DNA of 59,365 nt from JARKQH01 sp964631605 (GCA_964631605.1 CAZVYG010000023.1:1-59365), one strand, 5' to 3'. Positions 17,418-26,525 are shown, counted from the first letter of the stretch. The notes: generated by a model from the sequence alone, not told the origin. A program made the numbers and translations.

Positions 17418-18587
17418 ATGAGATGGTCCTTCAAGATTGGCCGCATCCTGGGCATTGACGTGTACATTCATTTCACGTTTCTGTTGCTGCTGGGGTTTGT
17501 CGGGCTGGCCCACTGGCTGAGTCACCACACCCTGGCGGCAGCGGCAACCGGTGTGCTTTTCTTTGCCCTCATTTTCCTCTGCGTGCTCCTGCACGAATAC
17601 GGCCATGCCCTGGCGGCCCGGAGCTATGGAGTTCAGACCCGCGACATCACCCTGCTGCCCATCGGCGGGCTCGCCCGGCTGGAGCGCATGCCCGAGAAGC
17701 CCATCCAGGAACTGTGGGTGGCGATCGCCGGCCCGCTGGTGAACCTGGTCATCGCCGCCGGCCTGTTTGTCGGGTTGGTGGCAACCGGCTCGTGGGAACC
17801 GCTGTCCAGCCTGGATGCCACGCGCGGCCATCTCGCGGAACGGCTCCTGGCGGTTAATGTTTTCCTGGCAGTCTTCAATTTCCTCCCCGCGTTCCCGATG
17901 GACGGCGGCCGCGTGCTGCGCAGCGTGCTGGCCATGCGCATGGATTACGCCCGCGCCACCCGCATCGCGGCCAACATCGGGCGCGGCATGGCGGTCTTGT
18001 TCGCCTTCGCCGGCCTGTTCACCAGCCCGATGCTGCTATTGATCGGATTCTTTGTCTGGTTCGGCGCCAGCCAGGAAGCCGCCGCGGTCGAGTTCAAATC
18101 CTCGCTCGCCGGGGCCCTGGTTCGGGACGCGATGATGCGCGAGTTTCACACGCTGGCCCCCGAGACCACGCTCGGGGAGGCGGTGCGATTGCTGCTGGCC
18201 GGGTCGCAGCAGGCGTTCCCGGTCGTGGCCAACGGACAGGTGATGGGCCTGCTCCGCCACACCGACCTCATCCAGGCCTTGCGTGAACGCGGCGAAGCCT
18301 GCCTTGTGGGCGAGGTGATGCACCGCGATTTCCAAACAGTCGAGGCCGAGGAAACCCTCGACGCGGCCATGCAACGCGTCGGCGCCGACCGCGGGATGGT
18401 GTTCCCCGTCCTGCGGGCCGGCCACCTGGTGGGATTGCTCACCCTCGAAAACATTGGCGAGTACTTCATGGTCCGCGCGGCGTTGGAATTCCGGGCCAAA
18501 GAGGCCGCCAACCGTTCGCCTGGCCGCGTGCCGCCGGTCCTGGCGCCGCCGCTACCCACTGCCGGCAAAACTCCCGGCGGCCGCTGA
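17418..18587 (+). CDS. Site-2 protease (M50) with CBS domains
   Basis: 389 residues from ATG MRWSFKIGRILG; an upstream in-frame start is less likely because family members begin with W-S-hKIG. The zinc motif HEYGH is at 59-63 in a membrane helix and the second metal motif NFLPAFPMDGG at 154-164 supplies the third ligand, Asp162. Around five membrane helices precede two CBS domains (about 235-350), which typically bind adenosine nucleotides and gate the protease. The protein is likely to cut membrane-bound regulators inside the bilayer. The substrate is unknown. Confidence 0.92.
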   Translation: MRWSFKIGRILGIDVYIHFTFLLLLGFVGLAHWLSHHTLAAAATGVLFFALIFLCVLLHEYGHALAARSYGVQTRDITLLPIGGLARLERMPEKPIQELWVAIAGPLVNLVIAAGLFVGLVATGSWEPLSSLDATRGHLAERLLAVNVFLAVFNFLPAFPMDGGRVLRSVLAMRMDYARATRIAANIGRGMAVLFAFAGLFTSPMLLLIGFFVWFGASQEAAAVEFKSSLAGALVRDAMMREFHTLAPETTLGEAVRLLLAGSQQAFPVVANGQVMGLLRHTDLIQALRERGEACLVGEVMHRDFQTVEAEETLDAAMQRVGADRGMVFPVLRAGHLVGLLTLENIGEYFMVRAALEFRAKEAANRSPGRVPPVLAPPLPTAGKTPGGR

Positions 18588-18601
18588 CTCCTCGCCGAAG
18601 C

Positions 18602-19063
18602 CTACGCGTTTAATCGCCACAACACCCCGTTCAGCACCGAGGCAAAACTGACCCAGACCAGGTAAGGGACCAACAGCCAGCCGGCGGTTTTGTCCGTTTT
18701 GAAAAAAGCCACCACGGTGAGGACGATGGCCAGCCAGAGCACCAAGATTTCAGCAAAAGCCCACCCCGGCTGGCGCCACCCGAAGAACAGCGGCGTCCAG
18801 GCAGCATTCAAGCCCAGTTGGGTGACAAACAGCAGTAACGGACCGCGCTGCTGCGCCCATCCGCCCCGGGTCCAGACCCGCCACCCCGCTACGGCCATCA
18901 TCAGGTAAAGCGCGGTCCATACCGGGCCGAAGACCCAGCCCGGCGGGTTCCACGACGGTTTGCGCAAACTCGCGTACCAGTCGCCCGGGGCGGACAATCC
19001 GCCGATGAGGGCGGGCACCGAGCACAGCAGCAAAAAGCCAATCAACGCCGGAAAGTTGCGCAT
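18602..19063 (-). CDS. TspO/MBR family tryptophan-rich sensory protein
   Basis: 153 residues with five membrane helices and the family signature: WYASLRKPSWNPPGWVFGPVW at about 29-49, LYLMMAVAGWRVW, QLGLNAAWTPLFFG and a closing PYLVWVSFASVLNGVLWRLN. TspO proteins bind porphyrins or photosensitive ligands and affect stress responses. It starts 12 bp after the SDR-DUF2867 gene on the same strand, an arrangement suggesting one transcript. It faces the M50 gene tail to tail with a 14-bp gap. Confidence 0.95.
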   Translation of the reverse strand: MRNFPALIGFLLLCSVPALIGGLSAPGDWYASLRKPSWNPPGWVFGPVWTALYLMMAVAGWRVWTRGGWAQQRGPLLLFVTQLGLNAAWTPLFFGWRQPGWAFAEILVLWLAIVLTVVAFFKTDKTAGWLLVPYLVWVSFASVLNGVLWRLNA

Positions 19064-19074
19064 TTGATTTTTCC

Positions 19075-20580
19075 TTATCGGTCCCGCGTTGGTTGGGCGG
19101 CGGTTTCCGCGGACAACCCAGCCCGCGTTTCTTGGGCGGCGCGATCCGCCGCCCGGGCGATGCCGCGCAGCATGCCGGCGAAGACCAACTGATGCAGCGG
19201 GAATAAGGCGTACCAGTAAGCGAGGCCGGCCAGGCCGACCGGGTCAAAAATTGCCGTCTGGCGAATGAGGGAACCGGACCCATCACTTTTTGGCGTGACT
19301 TCAAACTCCAACCAGGCGCGGCCGGGCAGTTTCATTTCCGCTTCGAGCCGCAATTTCTGATTCGGTTCCAGAAGCTCAACCCGCCAGCAATCCACCACGT
19401 CTCCCACAGTCAGTTGCTCCGAATGCCGCCGTCCCCGGCGCATCCCGGCGCCGCCTGCCAGCAGGTCCAGCCAACCCCGCACACGCCAAAGCCAGTCGCC
19501 GTAATACCAGCCGGTCCGCCCTCCGATTCGCTGGAGGGGGACAAAGGCCGTCTCCGGCGGGTGGGGGACTTCGAGGGTGCGGGAGTCAATGATTCGATTG
19601 CCGAATCGCACGCCGCCCCAGCTTGGTTGCTCGCCCAGAGCCGATAAGGCGTCCGACCAGCGGGTGGCGGCGAGTTCCCGCTCCTCGTTCTGCAGGGCGC
19701 GGGCGATGGCCTCGCGAACGGTCAACGGCTTGATCCCAAAGACTCGCGCGGCGGCGGGATCCCGCACAATCGTGGGATTGCGGATGCTGTCAATCAGCTT
19801 GCGTCCCACCCGCGCGTAAACGGGGGTGACCAACCCCAGCCACCAACTGGACAGCCGCGGGGTCAGAACGGGCACTCGAATGAACAGCCGCCGCAAGCCC
19901 CGCTGCCGGGCATATTCCCGCATCAGGCCTTCATAGGAAACCTGGTCCGGCCCGCCGATTTCGAATATTCGGTTTTCGTTCGTCTCCAGCGTCAAGGCCC
20001 GAAGAAGGTATTGGAGCAGGTCGCTGATCGCCAGCGGTTGGGCCGGCACGGTCACCCTGCGCGGAGTGATCATCACCGGAAGGCGCTCCACCAGCGCGCG
20101 AATCATTTCGAAGGAAAGGCTGCCCGAGCCAATGATAATCGAGGCCCGAAATTCGATCACTTGCACCCCGGTGGAGCGCAGCACTTCCCCGACCTCCTGA
20201 CGGCTTCGCAAGTGCGGCGAAAGCTCCGTCTCGGCGGCTCCCAACCCGCCCAGGTAAATGACACGGCGCACCCCGGCTGCCCTGGCGGTCTCGCCAAAGT
20301 TCCTGGCCGCCGCCCGGTCGGCTTCCGCGAAGTTCTGCGCGCCCATCGAATGAACGAGGTAGTAGGCGGTGTGAACACCGCGCAACGCCGCCTCCAGGCT
20401 GGACCGGTCCAGCACATTGCCCCGAACCACTTCGGTCCCTTGCTTCACCCGGGGCAGGAGAAACTCGGGCCGACGCGCCAAGCACCGCACCCGCCAGCCG
20501 CTCTCCTCGAGCAGCGGCCGCAACCGGCCGCCGACGTATCCGGAGGCGCCGGTCAGCAAAACGCGCGGGGTATCGTGCAT
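19075..20580 (-). CDS. SDR-fold NAD(P)-binding protein with C-terminal DUF2867
   Basis: 501 residues from ATG MHDTPRVLL; a TTG 21 bp upstream is also in frame. The N-terminal half is an atypical extended SDR (LLTGASGYVGGRLRPLL with GxxGxxG, LVHSMGAQNFAEADRAAARNF, VIYLGGLGAA). Residues about 330-485 match DUF2867 (WYYGDWLWRVRGWLDLLAGG, YWYALFPLHQLVFAGMLRGIAR). The fused family is common; its reaction is not established, though the C-terminal part resembles lipid- or polyketide-binding folds. Cotranscription with tspO suggests a role near membranes or pigments, which is inference. Confidence 0.87.
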   Translation of the reverse strand: MHDTPRVLLTGASGYVGGRLRPLLEESGWRVRCLARRPEFLLPRVKQGTEVVRGNVLDRSSLEAALRGVHTAYYLVHSMGAQNFAEADRAAARNFGETARAAGVRRVIYLGGLGAAETELSPHLRSRQEVGEVLRSTGVQVIEFRASIIIGSGSLSFEMIRALVERLPVMITPRRVTVPAQPLAISDLLQYLLRALTLETNENRIFEIGGPDQVSYEGLMREYARQRGLRRLFIRVPVLTPRLSSWWLGLVTPVYARVGRKLIDSIRNPTIVRDPAAARVFGIKPLTVREAIARALQNEERELAATRWSDALSALGEQPSWGGVRFGNRIIDSRTLEVPHPPETAFVPLQRIGGRTGWYYGDWLWRVRGWLDLLAGGAGMRRGRRHSEQLTVGDVVDCWRVELLEPNQKLRLEAEMKLPGRAWLEFEVTPKSDGSGSLIRQTAIFDPVGLAGLAYWYALFPLHQLVFAGMLRGIARAADRAAQETRAGLSAETAAQPTRDR

Positions 20581-20688
20581 GCCACAACAATGTTGACCCA
20601 ATTTGTCAATTGCTCAAATCCATTTCCGACGGGCGCCGCGCTTTCTGCGTGCGTTTGGAACCCTCCGCCCCTATGCTTCCCCCGAGTC

Positions 20689-21903
20689 ATGGCCAGCATT
20701 AGACCGTTTGCAGCGTTGCGCCCGCGGCCGGATTTGGCCGCGCGGATTTGCGAATTACCATACGACGTCCTCTCGACGGAGGAGGCGCGCCGCCTTGCCA
20801 GCGGCAACCCCCTGAGCTTTTTTCACGTCAGCAAATCCGAAATTGATTTTCCGCCCGGAACGGACCCTTATCAACCCGCGGTGTACGCCAAGGCCCGGGA
20901 GAATTTTCAGCGCCTGATCGCGGAGGGCGCCCTGCGCCAGGACCCCCAGCCTGCCTTCTACCTCTACCGCCAGGTGCAATGGGCGCACCGCCAAGTGGGC
21001 CTGGTGGCCGTCGCCAGTTGCGAAGAGTACGAAGCCGGCATCATTCGCAAACACGAGTTGACACGCCTGGACAAGGAGGAAGACCGGGTCCGCCACATTG
21101 AAGCTCTGGAGGCGCAGACCGGTCCGGCGTTCCTCGTCTATCCCGCGCGGCCGGCCATCAACGACCTGGTGAACGCCACGACCGCCCAGCCGCCCGACAT
21201 TGACTTTGTCGCACCGGACGGCGTCCGGCACACCGCCTGGGTGGTCGCGGAACCGGACAAAATCCTGTTGCTGCAACGCGAATTCGAGCAGGTGCCGCGG
21301 CTCTATATCGCCGACGGCCACCATCGCAGCGCGGCCGCCGCCCGCGTGTTTCGCTCACGCCAGGGCGCCGGCGGGAGCGCGTGGTACCTCAACGTTATTT
21401 TTCCCGACGACCAGGTTCAAATCCTGCCTTACAACCGCGTGCTGAAAACATTAAACGGCCTCACCGCGGCACAACTGCTCGAGCGTCTCCAGGCCGTGTT
21501 TGAGGTCCAAGCCGGCGCCGGCGCCACGCCGCGCGAGCCGCACACGCTGGGCTTCTACCTCCAGAAGACCTGGCACACCCTGCGTTTCCGGCCGGAACGT
21601 GTGGCGGGACAAACCCCAGCCGACACGCTCGACGTGACTCTCTTGCAGAAGCACGTTTTGGAGCCCCTCTTTGGCATTGCCAATCCGCGCACGAGCGAAC
21701 ACATCAGTTTTGTGGGCGGCATCCGGGGCACGGCCGAGCTGGAGCGGCTGGTGGACAGCGGCGAGTATGCCTGCGCCTTTTCGCTGTTTCCCACGCGCGT
21801 CCGCGACCTGATGGCGATTGCCGATGCCGGCGGCATCATGCCTCCCAAGAGCACCTGGTTCGAGCCCAAGCTGCGGGACGCCATGTTCTGCCATCTGATC
21901 TGA
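20689..21903 (+). CDS. DUF1015 family protein
   Basis: 404 residues from MASIRPFAALRPRPDL, the usual DUF1015 beginning; a much longer open frame upstream overlaps the divergent SDR gene and is not coding. Family motifs are clear: ELPYDVLSTEEARRLA, RKHELTRLDKEEDRVRHIE, LYIADGHHRSAAAARV and MPPKSTWFEPKLRDAMFCHLI. The ADGHHR motif looks catalytic. Homologues often neighbour serine-pathway genes, and kinase-like activity has been proposed for related folds; no serA/serC gene is seen here. It is convergent with the Ig-like surface protein with a 6-bp gap. Confidence 0.88.
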   Translation: MASIRPFAALRPRPDLAARICELPYDVLSTEEARRLASGNPLSFFHVSKSEIDFPPGTDPYQPAVYAKARENFQRLIAEGALRQDPQPAFYLYRQVQWAHRQVGLVAVASCEEYEAGIIRKHELTRLDKEEDRVRHIEALEAQTGPAFLVYPARPAINDLVNATTAQPPDIDFVAPDGVRHTAWVVAEPDKILLLQREFEQVPRLYIADGHHRSAAAARVFRSRQGAGGSAWYLNVIFPDDQVQILPYNRVLKTLNGLTAAQLLERLQAVFEVQAGAGATPREPHTLGFYLQKTWHTLRFRPERVAGQTPADTLDVTLLQKHVLEPLFGIANPRTSEHISFVGGIRGTAELERLVDSGEYACAFSLFPTRVRDLMAIADAGGIMPPKSTWFEPKLRDAMFCHLI

Positions 21904-21909
21904 GGGCGG

Positions 21910-23250
21910 TTACTCGACCTTCGCCAGCCGCAGGTTGGCCGGGGCCGCAGGCTTGGCTCGCACCGTGAAGCGGAAAGTCCGGCTGGCGGTGTCGGTGCCA
22001 TCGCTGACCGTGATGGTCACGTTGGCCGATCCGGTTCGCCCCGCCTCCGGCGCCAGGGTCACGGTCCGGTTGGTGGACGAGCCGCCGAACACGATCGCCG
22101 CATTCCGGAGCAGCGTCGTGTTGTCGGAGCTGGCGCTCAAGCTCAGGCTGGACGCGGCGGTCTCCGCGTCGCTGACGCTGAAGGCGATGGGCGCCACGGC
22201 CATGCCCACGCCCACCGTCACATCCGGGATCATGGAAATGACCGGCGCCTCGTTGACATGGTTGACCGTGACCGTGAAGGTGCGCGTCACCACATTATTG
22301 CTGGCGCCGCCGTCATTCACCGTGACGGTGATGACGCTGCTGCCCGACAGGCCGGTCGCCGGCGTGAACCGGATCGAGCCGGTGGCGTTCGGACTGGTGT
22401 AGCTGACCGTGGGATTCGGGATCAGGCTCATGTTGCTCGAGGAAGCGGCGACCGTCAAAGTCTGGTTCTCGTTGGGCGCGCCGGAACTGATGCCCGTCAG
22501 GCTGACCGTCTGCTGGCCGGCGTTTTCGTTGAGCACCAGGTCCGCCAGGGCGTCCAGCGTGGGCGCCTGGTTGACCGAGTTCACCGTCACCTTGAACGTC
22601 CGGGTCGCGACATTATTGCTGGCTCCCCCGTCGTTGACCGAGACGGTGATCGTCGCCACGCCAAAGGCATAGGGCGCCGGCGTGAAGCGAATCGTGCCCG
22701 TCGCGCTCGGACTGGTGTAGCTCACCGTCGGATTCGGGACGAGGGTCGGATTGCTCGAACTGGCGGTCACCGTCAAGGTTTGGTTTTCGTTCGTTGCGCC
22801 GGAGCTGATGCCCGCCAGGTTAACCGTTTGTTGTCCGGCGTTCTCTTCAATCACCAGATCGGTCAGGGGGTTCAGGGTGGGGGGTTGGTTTGGCAGCGGA
22901 ATGGTGCCGCTGACCTCGGCGCTGAATTCGCTTTCCAGTCCCACATCATCCACAGCCGTGGCCGCGAAAAAATAGGGAATGCCCGCCACCAGATTTGAGA
23001 CCGTCGCGGTCGTGACCTTGCCCACCTGTACCGTGTTGGTATAGGTGCCGGTCGCCACGCCGTAATAAATCCGGTAGGCGACCACGTTGGTCTCGGGACT
23101 GGGGTCCCATGCCAGCGTGATCTGCCCCGCCAGGGCGGATGAAAACGGAAGAATGGCAAGCAACCCGAAGAGCCGTCCCAGCTTCAAACCCCACCTTGCC
23201 CCACACACTACAAAACGCACAACGTTTGACATACAACGCCTTCGATTCAT
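21910..23250 (-). CDS. Exported FN3 / Ig-like repeat surface protein
   Basis: 446 residues. The start was chosen because AAGGA lies 6 bases upstream. A long n-region precedes the signal peptide (LFGLLAILPFSSALAG). A fibronectin type III domain (about 43-118, ITLAWDPSPETNVVAYRIYYG) comes first, then three Ig-like modules (about 120-225, 225-330, 330-432). The first two are near-copies sharing ENAGQQTV, NENQTLTV, NPTVSYTSP and VNDGGASNNV. These modules act as spacers or adhesive stalks in many secreted bacterial proteins. No anchor or sorting signal is seen at the C-terminus (RAKPAAPANLRLAKVE), and no enzyme domain. Confidence 0.85.
   Translation of the reverse strand: MNRRRCMSNVVRFVVCGARWGLKLGRLFGLLAILPFSSALAGQITLAWDPSPETNVVAYRIYYGVATGTYTNTVQVGKVTTATVSNLVAGIPYFFAATAVDDVGLESEFSAEVSGTIPLPNQPPTLNPLTDLVIEENAGQQTVNLAGISSGATNENQTLTVTASSSNPTLVPNPTVSYTSPSATGTIRFTPAPYAFGVATITVSVNDGGASNNVATRTFKVTVNSVNQAPTLDALADLVLNENAGQQTVSLTGISSGAPNENQTLTVAASSSNMSLIPNPTVSYTSPNATGSIRFTPATGLSGSSVITVTVNDGGASNNVVTRTFTVTVNHVNEAPVISMIPDVTVGVGMAVAPIAFSVSDAETAASSLSLSASSDNTTLLRNAAIVFGGSSTNRTVTLAPEAGRTGSANVTITVSDGTDTASRTFRFTVRAKPAAPANLRLAKVE
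22255..22884. repeat. Two tandem near-identical Ig-module repeats inside the surface-protein gene
   Basis: Two consecutive units of about 315 bp encode the first two Ig-like modules and share long stretches at nucleotide level (for example ACATTATTGCTGGC and CTGGTGTAGCT in both). Boundaries are approximate. They indicate recent internal duplication. Confidence 0.7.
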
Positions 23251-23569
23251 GCAAATTCCTTGCCAAGCCTGGGTGCCCCGGGAAAAACCTTGGTCGCGGC
23301 CGTCAACAGCTCGGGGCGCCGCTTGTCACAGTGTCCCGATGAACAATTGCGGCTAATGGCTTCAAACCAAGGCCCTGGCGGCAGGCCGCCTGCGCGGCTG
23401 TTGCCTCGCGGCGGGACGTGGAAGCGCTGCCGGGCAATGGCGGCCGCCACTTTTCGAATGGTGACAAATGAGACAGGGGGGAACGAAATCGAGCCAGATC
23501 AACCGACCTGGCGGAGAGGGCGGAGCGAGCCTCCGGAGCGCCGGCCATACCCGGCAAGCCAGTGCCAAA
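23251..23569. other. 319-bp intergenic region between dprA and the surface-protein gene
   Basis: Both flanking genes are on the minus strand. No supported coding region is seen; it should contain the promoter of the surface-protein gene and the end of the dprA transcript, but no clear hairpin followed by T residues was found. Confidence 0.5.
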
Positions 23570-24676
23570 TCAAGTGTTCCGAACAAACAGTTTGCCGGGC
23601 AACTGCCGCACCAGCCGCTTCATCTCGAGGCTCAGCAGCGCCACCGACACCGTCGAGGGCGCCAGCCCGGACTTGCGGATGACGTCGTCAATGGGAGTCT
23701 CCTCGCAGTCCAGCGCGTCATAAACGGTCTGCTCGTTCGGCGACAGCTCGATGGCCGGCAGGGTTCCGGGCGCTGCCGGGGCGGCGGGCCGGTTCGAGGG
23801 CGGAAACAGGTACTCGAATTCGGTGAGGATGTCCTCCGCGGATTCGCACAGTTTCGCGCCCTTTTTGATCAGGTCGTGGCAGCCCTTGCTCCGCGGCGAA
23901 TCAATCCGCCCCGGCACGGCGAAGACCTGCCGGTTGTATTCGGCGGCGAAGTTGGCGGTGATCAACGCGCCGCTGGTGAGATTGGCTTCCACGACCACCG
24001 TCCCGAGGGTCATGCCCGCGACAATCCGGTTGCGAATGGGAAAGGACTGTTTGTCGCCGGGACGGTTAAAAGGGAATTGGCTGATCAGGGCGCCGTTGGC
24101 GGCGATTTGCTCGAACAACCGCGCGTTTTCCGGCGGCGTCACCAGGTTGATCCCCGTTCCCAGCACCGCGAGGGTGCGCCCCTTGGCCGCCAGGGCGCCC
24201 TGATGGGCCGCCGAGTCAATCCCCCGCGCGCCGCCGCTGACGACGGTGATGCCCAGATAAGCCAGTTGGTAGGCGAGCTTGCGGGCAGCTTCAATTCCGT
24301 AATGCGTGGTCAGGCGGGAGCCGACGATGGCCACCGAGTTTTTGTCCCCGGGCAGAAGCGTTCCCTTGACATAAAGCACCATCGGCGGGTCGTAAAGCTG
24401 CCGGAGCAACTCCGGATATTCGGGGTCGGCCTGGGTGACAATGCGGCAGCCGAAATCCGCAATGCGCTTGAGCTCGGCCTCGAGGTCAATGCTCGTTTGC
24501 CACGAGGCGATGGCCTGGGCGGTGTCCTCGCCAATGCCGCGCACCTGCCGAAGCTGGCTTGGGGAGGCCCGCAGGATGGCGGGAGGTTCGCCAAACACCT
24601 CGAGGAGCTGGCGCAGACGGACCGGTCCCACGTTCGGGATGAGGTTCAGGGCCACCAGGGCTTCACGCGAATCCAT
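23570..24676 (-). CDS. dprA: DNA processing protein DprA (Smf)
   Basis: 368 residues with the three-part DprA architecture: an N-terminal helix-hairpin-helix/SAM-like region (about 1-65, NLIPNVGPVRLRQLL, VRGIGEDTAQAIA), the Rossmann SMF domain (about 80-290, with IVGSR at 117-121, VVSGGARGIDSAAH at 145-158 and FPIRNRIVAGMTLGTVVVEA), and a C-terminal winged helix (about 310-365, VYDALDCEETPIDDVIRKSGL). DprA loads RecA onto incoming single-stranded DNA during natural transformation. Its presence with GspF and secretin genes is compatible with DNA uptake, but no comEA or comEC gene is seen here. Confidence 0.96.
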   Translation of the reverse strand: MDSREALVALNLIPNVGPVRLRQLLEVFGEPPAILRASPSQLRQVRGIGEDTAQAIASWQTSIDLEAELKRIADFGCRIVTQADPEYPELLRQLYDPPMVLYVKGTLLPGDKNSVAIVGSRLTTHYGIEAARKLAYQLAYLGITVVSGGARGIDSAAHQGALAAKGRTLAVLGTGINLVTPPENARLFEQIAANGALISQFPFNRPGDKQSFPIRNRIVAGMTLGTVVVEANLTSGALITANFAAEYNRQVFAVPGRIDSPRSKGCHDLIKKGAKLCESAEDILTEFEYLFPPSNRPAAPAAPGTLPAIELSPNEQTVYDALDCEETPIDDVIRKSGLAPSTVSVALLSLEMKRLVRQLPGKLFVRNT

Positions 24677-24740
24677 GGGATGGGGATAGGGGTTTTGAGC
24701 GGCGGACGCAAGCGCCGGGTTGAATCACAAAATCGGGTGA

Positions 24741-25472
24741 TTAGATCAAGGGCGCGAGTCCGGGCCGCCCGCGGGCGGCCTGACCCCTACCCGTTGCCGG
24801 GCGTCCGGCGCCGGGCGGGCGGGCGCGCCGGGGCTCGGCAAAGTCAGCCGCCAAAAGCATGTGCTGCGGCGGCCAAAACATGAACGGATCCGGAAACTTC
24901 CGCTGGTTCCGTACTGAGAATTCGCCGTAGCCGTCAATGTGGTGGAAGCTGCCCCGGATCATTTGGACATGAAGATGGGGGAACCAGTTGCCGTTGTTGG
25001 TGGGCCCTCCCACGCTGCCGATGAGCTGGCCGGCGCGAAGGTCGGCGTTGAGTCGCACCCGGATTGTTCCCAGATGGGCCAGCAGCAGAAAAAGGCGGGG
25101 CCGCACCTCCAGAACAACGCGCCCGCCCCATCCCCCGCGAGGGTCGTCGTCATGCCAGACCTCGACGACCCGGGCCTCGGCCGGGCTGTAAACGCGGGAC
25201 TTTTCCGGCACGTTGAAATCCACGCCGAGGTGAAACGCGCAGTGGGGCGCCATATAATGCCCCTGCCACAGGACCGAACGATCCTCGAACCACCCGCCAT
25301 AGGAGCAACTGGCCCGATAACGGCGGTGAAGGCGCCGCACCCAGCGCTGGCAGTACACCGGATCGAGCAGGGGGTTGGGCATCCCCGGCCGCTGTTCCCC
25401 CAACGCCAGCGTGCCCAGGGGCAGATACACCCACCGGCGCCGCGCGTATTGAGGAAACAGCAGTTGAAACAT
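24741..25472 (-). CDS. M23 family (LytM-like) peptidase
   Basis: 243 residues without a clear signal peptide. The M23 fold is visible: HLGVDFN with H81 and D85, the core beta strands VYSPAEARVVEVW and GGRVVLEVRP, LLLAHL with H133, then HLHVQ with H166 and H168. Together these are the zinc ligands and catalytic histidines of lysostaphin-type endopeptidases. The C-terminal 25 residues are Arg/Pro/Gly-rich. The lack of an obvious export signal is odd for a cell-wall enzyme; the enzyme may act in the cytoplasm or the start may be misread. The gene follows the GNAT gene by one base and is likely translationally coupled to it. Confidence 0.8.
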   Translation of the reverse strand: MFQLLFPQYARRRWVYLPLGTLALGEQRPGMPNPLLDPVYCQRWVRRLHRRYRASCSYGGWFEDRSVLWQGHYMAPHCAFHLGVDFNVPEKSRVYSPAEARVVEVWHDDDPRGGWGGRVVLEVRPRLFLLLAHLGTIRVRLNADLRAGQLIGSVGGPTNNGNWFPHLHVQMIRGSFHHIDGYGEFSVRNQRKFPDPFMFWPPQHMLLAADFAEPRRARPPGAGRPATGRGQAARGRPGLAPLI

Positions 25473-25473
25473 T

Positions 25474-25977
25474 TTATTCGTCCTGGAAACGCCGTTCCAA
25501 GGCCTTCGGGTGATTGTCCAGGTTCAGTGAAAGGTAGATATGACGCATTTCCTGGCCAAACCCGAATTTCCGGAAGAAGGCCAGCGCACTCTTGTTTCCT
25601 TCGTAGGTGTCCACCAGCATGATGCGAATCTCTCGTTCCACGAACCGCTCCTGGAGCTGGCGGACCAGCCGCCAGGCCACCCGCCGGCGTTTACACCCCG
25701 GCTCCACCGCCAGCCACTCCAACCACCCATAACGCCACGAGCTGCCCGGTTTGTCCAGCGTGCTGCCCAAAGCGAATCCCACCACTTTATCCTCCTGGGT
25801 GGCCACCAGGCAGATTTCCTTGTAGGCAGTGTAAATCTGCAATACCTCCGCCTCCTCCCAACACCGGTAAAGCGTCGGCAAAGTTTCGGCACTGAAGACG
25901 CGATTGCCCAATTCAACGACGGATGGAATGTCGTCAATGTGCATCTCACGAATCGTTATCGTCGGACGGCGTGGCAT
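25474..25977 (-). CDS. GNAT family N-acetyltransferase
   Basis: 167 residues from ATG MPRRPTITIREMHIDD; the frame is open much further upstream but loses protein character. The GNAT acetyl-CoA site is seen as the LAVEPGCKRRRVAWRLV block (about 92-106) in motif A, although the canonical Q/RxxGxG/A is blurred to CKRRRVA, and motif B follows (VDTYEGNKSALAFFRKFGFG). It resembles RimI-type acetyltransferases. The substrate is unknown. It is the first gene of a two-gene unit with the M23 peptidase. Confidence 0.85.
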   Translation of the reverse strand: MPRRPTITIREMHIDDIPSVVELGNRVFSAETLPTLYRCWEEAEVLQIYTAYKEICLVATQEDKVVGFALGSTLDKPGSSWRYGWLEWLAVEPGCKRRRVAWRLVRQLQERFVEREIRIMLVDTYEGNKSALAFFRKFGFGQEMRHIYLSLNLDNHPKALERRFQDE

Positions 25978-26315
25978 AGAAATCTCACTCAAGCGGCAGC
26001 GAAAGCTCCGCCCTAAATCGTTTGCGCTGGGAAGTCGGTCATAAAGGCCTCCAGTCAAGCTTGGCCAAAGTCTGCCCAATCCCCTGAGTCCCGTCCAGCC
26101 GGAAATGGGTCCAAAGCCGATGCCCGGCACCCAACCTCCCTGTCCACCAGTGAACCGTCCAGATGACAAAAACAATCTAAGATGTTTTCATCAAAATACT
26201 TATGATTAAGCGACAGCGGGTGACTGCACTAAGGCCGCTGGGGCGATCAACCGGCTTGTCAACCTCACGCCCCAGTCCCTTTTGCTTCTCAGACGGAGCG
26301 AAAGGAACAGGAGAC
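25978..26315. other. 338-bp intergenic region
   Basis: Lies upstream of the GNAT gene and downstream of the DUF2283 gene, both on the minus strand. AT content rises around 26170-26210 (ACAATCTAAGATGTTTTCATCAAAATAC segment), which may be promoter DNA for the GNAT gene. No gene is supported. Confidence 0.5.
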
Positions 26316-26525
26316 TCACGCGGGCGCCAGATCGGCTTCCAAGGGTTTGTCTTTTCGGAAGCGACTGACGCCGAGGATGCTGAAACCGATCACTCGGCCC
26401 GCGGTGTCAACGCGCTCCATCACCGCATCGTGCTGGGTTTCTTTTTCATAACCAGCCGCATCGGAAAAACGGACTTCGAGAAAATCCGCTTCCGCGTCGA
26501 ACCAGACCTTCACTTTATCGGCCAT
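26316..26525 (-). CDS. DUF2283 family small protein
   Basis: 69 residues, MADKVKVWFDAEADFLEVRF..., with the DUF2283 core (YDxExDxLxVRF; ERVDTAGRVIGFSILGVSRF). Such proteins are small, often next to a compact toxin-like or RelE-like gene, and some behave as antitoxin candidates. Here the upstream neighbour is a PBECR-like ORF whose end overlaps this start by 16 bases. The function of DUF2283 is not established. Confidence 0.8.
   Translation of the reverse strand: MADKVKVWFDAEADFLEVRFSDAAGYEKETQHDAVMERVDTAGRVIGFSILGVSRFRKDKPLEADLAPA

Noticed and set aside
20011..20688. Upstream extension of the DUF1015 frame
   Set aside because: It overlaps the whole 5' part of the divergent SDR gene and is not protein-like; MASIRPFAALRP is the family start.
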